From Hemerocallis citrina (Eukaryota > Streptophyta > Magnoliopsida > Asparagales > Asphodelaceae): a DNA stretch of 64,000 nt. The notes under the pieces were generated by a model that worked only from the letters and a program-made list of their open reading frames with translations, was not told where the DNA came from and searched no databases. Of this stretch, positions 56,815 to 64,000 are shown in pieces. The first letter of the stretch is position 1. Every line of letters starts with the position of its first letter. The position numbers and the translations under genes are program-made. The stretch lies in the NCBI GenBank assembly GCA_017893485.1, contig JACEHZ010000589.1:1552501-1616500 (forward strand), written 5' to 3'.

Positions 56815-59800
56815 TGATTTTTCAATTAATGAAAAATTATTTTATTTTACACGTAGTGTGCACGTGCAATATTTTGGTTGAATTAAATCTTATAATCATT
56901 TTATTGAGATGTGTATACATATTTAAATACGTGTTTTCAAGTTATTTTATACAAAAGCCTTTTCTTTAAATAAATAGAAAGCCTTATTTTAAAGGCCTTT
57001 TTCTTAAAAGCCCAAAATATAATTTATTTATTTTATTTTTAATAACTATTTTGGCCCAAAACTAAAGCCCATGGATTAATCTATTTTTATTTAACTTGTC
57101 ATGTAGAAGACTATTTTAATACTATTTTATTAAAATGTACAATTTTGGTCCTAGTTGCATGCACGTGCACTACACGTACACGTGCAATGCACACTTCTCC
57201 ATGGGGGCCGGGATTGCTTCTTTTTGGAGGGAGATTCAAAAAGTTGAGTGGTGATCATGGTGGTGGTTATTTAGATGTGGGTAGTTTTTATAACTCATAC
57301 TCTAATCTTAGCCCTCCATCCTACAACCAACTAGTCAATCCTAGCCCTCCATTCCACTTGATTTCTAGTATAAATACCTCCTCCCATGGCTAGTATTCTT
57401 ATGCAAATTATATCTTTCTAAACCTATAGTCTAATAGAATTAGTTGTGAGTTAAAAAGATTGAGAGATTGTGTGGGATTGCTTGCATTTTCCAAGGAGGA
57501 GAGGTCGGCTAGTTCAAGGAGGAAGCATTCGGTTTGCTTTGGTGTTCGTGGAGCTTGTGTGCGCATCGTCTAGGAGGAGGTGCATCTTGTTGCAAGGATT
57601 TGTTGCTTTTGTATTTGTTTCTCTCCATACAAGGTGGGTAACCTTTCCTATTTCTAATATAGGGATCCATGCTAGATTTAACTATCAAAACGATGCATGA
57701 AAAACATTAATAAGAACACACTTTAATTGAGAAGTTAGTTTATGAATTGATTGAAATGTTGTGATTAACTTGTATGTGGTTCTAGTATTAATTTGAGTTG
57801 TGGGCTAATTCTCCCTATTTCTAGTTAAGAATATGCTAGTATTATATTGAACCATGAAGTATGAAAATGATTAATAAGCATGCACATTAAATTTGGAAAA
57901 TGACCCCTAATTGATTGAATTGTTGACATGGAATTAGTATGTAGTTCTATCGTTAAAATTATAAGTTGCATGTGTAATTGATTATGATTATAGATTGATG
58001 GAAGAAAATACATTTATTACCATCACAAATTATATGTAAAAGTTAGTACTTTGTTAATGCTAATGTATGTTTGGAAGAGATCTTTTGAGTTATTGTGGGA
58101 ATGGATAAATTCAAAAATAGATGTGTATGTTGAATAAAAGATTAATAACAGTAAATTTATATAAGAAAATTGTGGATAAAAAGATTAGAAGGCCAATTGT
58201 TAAGCAATGTCAAAAAATGAGAAGTATAGTAGTTGTAATGTAAAATTCATTGAATTGTGTGAAAAATCTATTTTTATTAGTACAAAAATTATTTTATTCA
58301 TACTGATATGAAAAACATGTGAGGGGAAGTCAATCTGGAATTTTTCAGTAACTTCTATAAAAGCAATATGAAACAAAGTTTAATTGAACATCGAGATGTT
58401 TTTAACAACAGTGGCAATTGATTTCAAAAGGATTTTAGACTGTATTGTGACAACCTGAGCATGTAGCTCAAGTGGTCACTGTGTGCGGCTGTGTTCTCTT
58501 GGGTGACTGGTTCGAACCCTGCGGCATACACTTGTTTTCATTTTTTTAAACAGTAGAATCAGCGAACAGAGAGTAATAAATACTCTCTGTTTCCTTCTTA
58601 TATCGCCAGTGGCATTCGGCCTGTTGGTTGTGGCTTGCGGCTGTTTCCCCGTGGTGCTGGGTTCGAATCTTACTATCGGCAAGATTGAAAAATTATTTTT
58701 TTTTGGGTTTTTGAGTGTCCAAAAATTATGAAAAAAATATGGTTATTCTCCTAAAAATGTAAGAGACTTTATAAAAATGATTTGGGGATTATTTGAATGA
58801 AATTAACTATGATTTGGAGTTAAAATACATAAATAGAAATATGGTTCTATATGTGTTATTGATGTGAAATTATAACTTAAAAGAATAAGTGAAATGAAGG
58901 ATTAGAAGTTGATTTGGCAAAAAGAAACTTGGTTGTGTGACATAATGCAATTTATTTCTCATTTGTGGAACAATATGAAATATGCATATTTGTTAATAAT
59001 GTGAAATTTGATTGATGTGATAATTGATAAAGTGCATGATATTCATGTACAGTTATGGACCTGTGAAACGAACTAGGAATCATGAATTGAAAAGAGAATA
59101 TACATGTGACTATGAGAACTCAACATGGAGAATTTATGAGTTGAAAATTGTGAAATGAAAATTGAAATAGAGTAGCTAAGTCTCCCCCGGCATTGAGAAA
59201 TGAAATGAAATTAGACCAAGGTTGGTCATGTTGAAATGAATGAATAAGTCCGGTTAGTGGAGAGGCTAACTCTAGAGATTTAATTTTTGTTCATGATTTT
59301 TGATAAAACTAAGGTTTAGTGCATAGTGGAGACGTGATGAAAGTAGAAGAAAAACACGTGTATGGGGGCCATCGGATAGCGGTGTGAGAGCAATCCACAG
59401 GCTGCCTGCTTGATGCGTCAAGACATGGCGTGGGCGCTACTCCAGAATTATCGTCCCGGTGGCGACGCTCGTGGGATGTTCGAGTGGCTATGGGTGGTGT
59501 TCCATGGCGGAGGCTGAATTGTCCATAGGTTGCCTGCTCGATGCGTCGTGTCAGTGCATGGGATTCCCCTCCAGGCTGCCTGGACATGGGCTCATAGATC
59601 ATAGGACATCTAAGACACTACCGTAGTTACAGTAGTAGATTAAGTCATAACGAGTGATTGAACCCTACAAAGATGAAGAACGAATAAGGGCTTGCCCTCG
59701 GACCTATGTAGTATGGGATGCATAGAATCCGAACAAGTGCGCAATAGTGTCATGTAATATAAATAAATGCATTAAGGACTAAGTGCACAATCACAACACG

Positions 59801-60192
59801 ACATCAATAGTGTAGTCCCTTTAGTTTGAAATGTGACAAGTTTGTGTTTGCTAAATATGGAAATGTGAGTTATACTATTTCCGGCATAGAGAGGATGGCC
59901 GTGTATAATGATCGTCGGTTGAATAAACTGACGTACCCACAGTCTTATATGCAGGTAAATGGCATGTTAAAGATTAAAGAGGAATGGATGCTTAAAGATT
60001 ATACCATGTTGTTGTACATTTATTTAATTGTTGTAAATTTTACTTCCGCTGTGCAAATGAAAAGTGTAATAATGATGTAAACTCTGATGTAAAGTGAAAA
60101 GTTTAAATTTCCTTGTAAAATTGTACTAAAGAAAGTGAAAAGATCCTGTAGAACATCTCGAATTCAGTGTATTTGGGATTTGGGGCGTTACA
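56815..60192 (+). mobile_element. Solo LTR (inner), plus strand, same family as the outer one
   Basis: 3378 bp, TGCAATACCC...GGCGTTACA, with target duplication TTAGT at 56810-56814 and 60193-60197. TATA box TATAAATA at 57369-57376. Divergent from the outer copy but alignable along its length in the opposite orientation. Confidence 0.87.
58464..58669 (+). other. Two tRNA-like modules in the inner solo LTR
   Basis: TAGCTCAAGTGG (58464-58475) resembles an A box and GGTTCGAACCC (58509-58519) a B box of RNA polymerase III genes. A second B-box-like GGTTCGAATC lies at 58660-58669. No full tRNA fold was confirmed. Confidence 0.55.
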
Positions 60193-60827
60193 TTAGTTCT
60201 TAATTTCAACTCATAATTACAATATTGAGTTTTCCATACTCATAAGTACTCTTTTTCATGGTTAACAATAATTTCTATTTCATGTTCATATCACTTGTAT
60301 ATTCATAAATTCATCAAGTCATTCAATTTCCATTTCATGTGCACATCATGCATAAATAAATAAGTACAATAAGTCAAACTCAAATAGTTTATTCTTTCCA
60401 CACCACTTCCTTAATCTTATTTTAATCAACACTATCCTTTATTTAATTCTCCTACTAATGTTCGTTTCATTTATCTAATTCAAAGGCATAAAGTCGTATC
60501 TTCATTCATAAACGATACTTAATTTAACAATGAGAATCCATAGCTAACACACTTGAATCTTCTTTCTTCCAAAATTATCTTTTATTTCTTAGTGTAATTT
60601 CTCGAAAAATAGATTACTTTTATAGTTAACGAAAATACAATTTTCCCATGGAATTCTACCCAATTTTCACCTCTAACTCGTTTTTACTTGTCTAAATAGT
60701 GTTCAAATATTTTTCACAAGATATACATATTTTTAGAATAATTGTAGTATTTTTCGGGATTTTTAAAAGTCAAAATTTTGATTTTAAACTCAAAAAAAAT
60801 CAAAATTGTTCAAAACTGCCAAAGTCT

Positions 60828-61060
60828 GGATTCGAACCCACAACCTGGACCAAGTCAACTGCCACCGCAAGCCAATTGGGCTAAGGCACCTATGCGTTAT
60901 GAAAGGGGTTTTTAATAGAATAAGTCTGTTCTCAGATTTTGGGTTTTTTCTCAAAAAAATCGAAATAAAAATGTAGGGGTTGGGTTTCGAACCCAAGACC
61001 TGAGGGTCTGACTGCAGCTACAGTAAAAGCCACCGCACCGCTAGCCATTTGGTCTAAGGG
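60828..61060 (-). other. Two tRNA-like modules in the outer solo LTR
   Basis: On the minus strand TTAGCCCAATTGG (60872-60884) followed by GGGTTCGAATCC (60828-60839), and a second module with GGGTTCGAAACCC near 60982-60994. These sit at the equivalent place to 58464-58669 in the inner copy. Confidence 0.6.
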
Positions 61061-63016
61061 GCCAGATTGTCTCAAATAGTGTTGGGTTGTTTATAACCCA
61101 GTTCTCTGTGTATTTCTAAATTTTATAAAAAATCAAAACGATTTGTTTCTTTCTTCTATTTTGAAAACAAAAAGCTCCAGATTTTACCAAACATGAATTT
61201 ACAGTAAACCGGTATTTTTATAACCATTATTTACTTTATAAACCATGTATTTTGGCCCTACTTTGTGTTCTATATCCATAATTTCAATATTGAAAACAAA
61301 CATCATATTTCTTTATAACTTAGAGTTAAATTTCCACCACTACTATATTTCATTGTTCTTTTATTCATTAACCACCTACAATAATTTAGAGACAATTTCT
61401 CATCTTTCTACAACAAAGAAACTTTATTTTAAGCAATCAATTATACAAAAAGCATTTAATTCAACTAGTTGTCTCATAAGCACAATTTTTATCATAACAT
61501 TCATGTAGCACAATAATATGGTGATTTCTAGCACTTTAATTCACAATTCATTCATTAGCAATCAATCTATCAAACATTTTCTAAGTTACCACTCCACTTT
61601 TTAACTAAACAAGCATGGTTCCAATTTCAACTAATTGATTCATAATAATTTCATTAAATCATCCCTAGCATGGTATCTAGTTCTAGAAGTATGAAAAATA
61701 CCCACCTATTTGGCAAAACGAAAATGAAAGCTCCTAGAGTGCAAGAAAAGTGGCCTTCTCCTCCTAGAATGTATTGCAAGTTGCTTCTCTTCCTTGCTCC
61801 TTGGTGCAACCCGAGCCTTGCTTGATGGTGATGATGGGGTAGCTGGCTTCCTCTTGAAATGAACACACACACAATAATGCACACTCAATCTTTTACTCAC
61901 TAATCTCCTTAATCTTTTTCTCACTAGCCCTTTTTCTTTTCTTAGCAATTTGTTGTGCATAAATGAGAAGAAACTAGGGGTATTTATACACTTTTAGGAT
62001 GAGATTGAATGGATAGGATTAATCCAGGAGTTAGAAATCAAGGACTAAGATGAGTTGGGAAGTTGTAGCAACTTCCATGAACTCAATAACTACCCCTCAA
62101 CTCAACTCCACTCTCCCTCTCTCTCTCTTGGCCACAATCGGCCTCCCAAAAGTGTGCAAAGCACACACAAGTGCATGCACGTGCCCCTTCTAGTCCCCCC
62201 CTCCCCCACATTTAAAGTTGTACAAATTTAATTAATCAATTATCCACTAATTGTGTCTACATAACAAGTTGTGACAATTTAAAAGATTAATTAAGTTCGT
62301 GGGCCTCAAAATAGTGGGCTTTAGTTTCATGAGCTATTTAATAAAATATTTAATTATTAGAATGGGCTTAAAATAAGAAAACAGGTTTAGGCTTTATAAA
62401 ATAGGCTTTTTAGAAGATAAAGAGAAAGAAGGAAATAATTGTCCATGTTATAAAAGATAATTTTATAGGAAAATATGCATACAAAATTTTGCGCGTGCAC
62501 AACACGTGAAAATCAACATTTCTCATTAAAATGAAAATTTAGGGTATTACATGTTATGCCCATACCATCTCCTACCACGTCCTCTAGCACTGACAGTGTG
62601 CTAGCTGTTGCACCTCGTACCTCCTCCTCCCGCAAACCTCGCTCCAGCCTCATGCCTTATTCCTCTGCCCATCGCAGTGTTCCTGATCGTCATCCTCGTT
62701 TCTGCACCCACTTTCAGTGGAATGGTCATCTTCATCACGAGTGTTTCATCCTGCACCCACAGCTCTTGGTACAGGCATAGCAGCGCAGGAAGCAACATGG
62801 TTTACCTCCTCTCAGTATTCCTTCTCTTGCCATGGTTGTTACTCCACCTGATATGGCTAAAAATAGAACCAAATCGGGACCATTTAAATCGGGCACGAAT
62901 CTTAAAGCTCTCAGGGGTAAAATGGTAATTTCACTTACAAACGGGTTTGAAATGGGAACTGGATCTTTCTTCAAAGCCCAATAACCCATAAACGGATCTG
63001 ACCTACTGGGTCGGCG

Positions 63017-63458
63017 TGACAACCTATTACAAACTAGCCCAAGTCATTTAAAGAGTAATTCAAATTCATGGTTATCTCTAAGAGGCGGTTTAAACTACCT
63101 CTCTTATCATGAAACAAGTTTAAACTCTACATCTTATCCAAAAACACTGGGACATAAAGATAAATAATTATCTCTAAACTGTCTCTCAAGGCGACTATAA
63201 AAACCCCTCTCCTCCCACCATAACAGGGTAATCAATATTTTTCCACATAAACGCTCTTTCATAATCTTCCTGATTACTGACTTGAACGTCGGAGGGTTCG
63301 TTGACGGGATCCATCCCGGTGTATCGAACTTTTTGCAGGTTAATGGCGGCGGCAAGAAACCAGTGAAACGCCAGTGAAAGTCACAAGTTTGCCTTATTTG
63401 TTTTCAAAAGAATCCACAAATTCATCTGTTTGCTCCCACACCAAAATCAGCAGCAACA
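63017..63458 (+). repeat. 5' LTR of a Ty3-gypsy element (runs off the window)
   Basis: Right end ...CAGCAACA at 63458 is fixed by the primer site that follows. The left end at TGACAACC (63017) is the likeliest start. TATA box CTATAAAAA at 63195-63203. The second LTR lies beyond the window, so length and target duplication cannot be checked. Confidence 0.55.
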
Positions 63459-63461
63459 GAT

Positions 63462-63480
63462 TGATGCCGTCTGTGGGAAA
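63462..63480 (+). other. Primer-binding site of the Ty3-gypsy element
   Basis: TGATGCCGTCTGTGGGAAA closely resembles the TGGCGCCGTCTGTGGGAA site of plant Tat-lineage elements, with two changes near its start. Confidence 0.7.
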
Positions 63481-63530
63481 CGAAAAAAACAATCTAACCT
63501 TACTTAGCCAGCAAAAGTAGTTTCAAACCA

Positions 63531-64000
63531 TGCATCTGAAAGAGAAGGGGAAGGCAGCGGCCTCCAGCCGAAGAGCCACTCCTCTTCCTCCTCTTTCGTT
63601 CCAAGAAGTTCTTCCTCAACTCAATCAGCAAGTTCAGCAACCGTAGCCTGAACAGCCTCTTCCTCAACAGCCTCCTCCACAACAGCCTCGGGGGGCTCTC
63701 GTCGAAGTCATCCAAAGCAACATCCTCTTCATGACCATGTTTCGGTCCACAATCTCTCAACTGACTCTATGGCTTTTCAAAGTCCTCCAGGGCCGGATCT
63801 TCGTCAAGTAATTCTTACCTGTCAGTAGGGGGTCGACCTCTGAACTCACTTGAATAAATGGCGAGCCCCTGAGGACATCCCTCAGCATGAGCACCCAGGG
63901 GCCTCGAGAGTCTGGACCCCCCGTAGATCAAGGACCAGAAGGTCCCCTCCCCCGAGGAGGCGAAGAGAGTCCCCTCTGCATAGTCGATGGAGAAGTCATA
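63531..64000 (+). pseudogene. Start of a Ty3-gypsy gag, decayed, cut by the window end
   Basis: ATG at 63531 reads MHLKEKGKAAASSRRATPLP, then a glutamine-rich stretch broken by TAG at about 63645. A later frame near 63920 is rich in RSPPPRRRR-type residues, as in Tat-lineage Gag. Lineage assignment is tentative. Confidence 0.5.

Larger units (their letters stand above)
55811..62551 (-). mobile_element. Solo LTR (outer), minus strand, interrupted
   Basis: Ends TGTAACACCCCG (left) and GGGTATTACA (right). Target duplication TGTTA at 55806-55810 and 62552-62556. The two halves, 55811-56814 and 60193-62551, are each the inverse of parts of the LTR nested between them, giving a length of about 3.36 kb without it. 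TATA box TATAAATA on the minus strand at 61981-61988. No interior sequence remains, so it is a solo LTR left by LTR-LTR recombination. Superfamily probably Ty3-gypsy, from LTR length and type only. Confidence 0.85.
55141..62990 (+). pseudogene. Decayed Copia gag, split by solo LTRs
   Basis: In 55376-55810 the reading gives TWDDHDRHIIAFIIASVDHS, LRADLLRIRPAQALWLQL, MMGLRPEYQSLCSQLNHRDP and AELVAEETQLHVM: the UBN2-type Gag of Copia elements. It has in-frame stops near 55540, 55587 and 55630. The frame resumes after the insertion at 62557 with PIPSPTTSSS and reaches a broken zinc knuckle, CTHFQWNGHLHHEC, where the second cysteine is phenylalanine. No protease or polymerase follows. TGTTA is duplicated on both sides of the inserted solo LTR. 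Confidence 0.82.

Noticed and set aside
55811..62551. Giant fold-back transposon from interleaved inverted repeats
   Set aside because: The A-B-A'-B' order does not fit one fold-back. Two separate 5-bp target duplications fit a solo LTR nested in another of the same family.

Overview
The window looks like intergenic DNA of a flowering plant, probably a eudicot. It is AT-rich, its genes have introns with GT-AG borders, and most of it is layered transposable elements: Copia, Ty3-gypsy, LINE, Helitron and MITE. The only gene that reads as intact over several exons is a TVP15-like (COPI-associated) membrane protein gene at 17842-19334, and it appears to sit inside a Helitron.

Layout. (1) 253-29008: two minus-strand Helitrons lie head to tail. 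Helitron-1 (253-16990) carries pieces of several host genes: the 3' end of a ribonucleotide reductase large-subunit gene, one MRS2/CorA magnesium-transporter exon, and exons I could not identify. Its interior was later entered by a nearly intact Copia element (5639-12552, TSD TATAT). Helitron-2 (16991-29008) carries the TVP15-like gene and was entered by a 9.1-kb coding-free LTR element (19448-28579, TSD AAGAA). The 3.2-kb LTRs of that element differ at only two positions that I found, and its interior holds a fragment of initiator tRNA-Met. (2) 29078-37275: a full-length but mutated L1-type LINE with a 16-bp TSD. (3) 37774-38617: a short Helitron with a partial upstream copy and a nested MITE that has 9-bp TSDs. 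(4) 39474-48495: a decayed type-II DnaJ (DNAJB/Sis1-like) pseudogene on the minus strand, filled with insertions. (5) 48804-52974: a Copia element with 250-bp LTRs that lacks Gag. (6) 52985-54237: a LINE tail, a dispersed repeat and a 184-bp Helitron. (7) 55140-62990: a decayed Copia gag interrupted by a 3.4-kb solo LTR, itself split by a second solo LTR of the same family in the opposite orientation. (8) From about 63017 to the window end: the 5' LTR, primer-binding site and start of gag of a Ty3-gypsy element that runs out of the window.

The target-site duplications allow an insertion order to be read. The Helitrons are older than the Copia and LTR elements inside them, the short Helitron is older than its MITE, and the outer solo LTR is older than the inner one. 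The most unusual points are the tandem Helitron pair sharing one insertion site with an intact captured gene, the multi-gene capture in Helitron-1, the tRNA-iMet fragment inside a very young non-autonomous LTR element, and a young Copia element without Gag.

All family names come from reading motifs by eye. No database search was possible.
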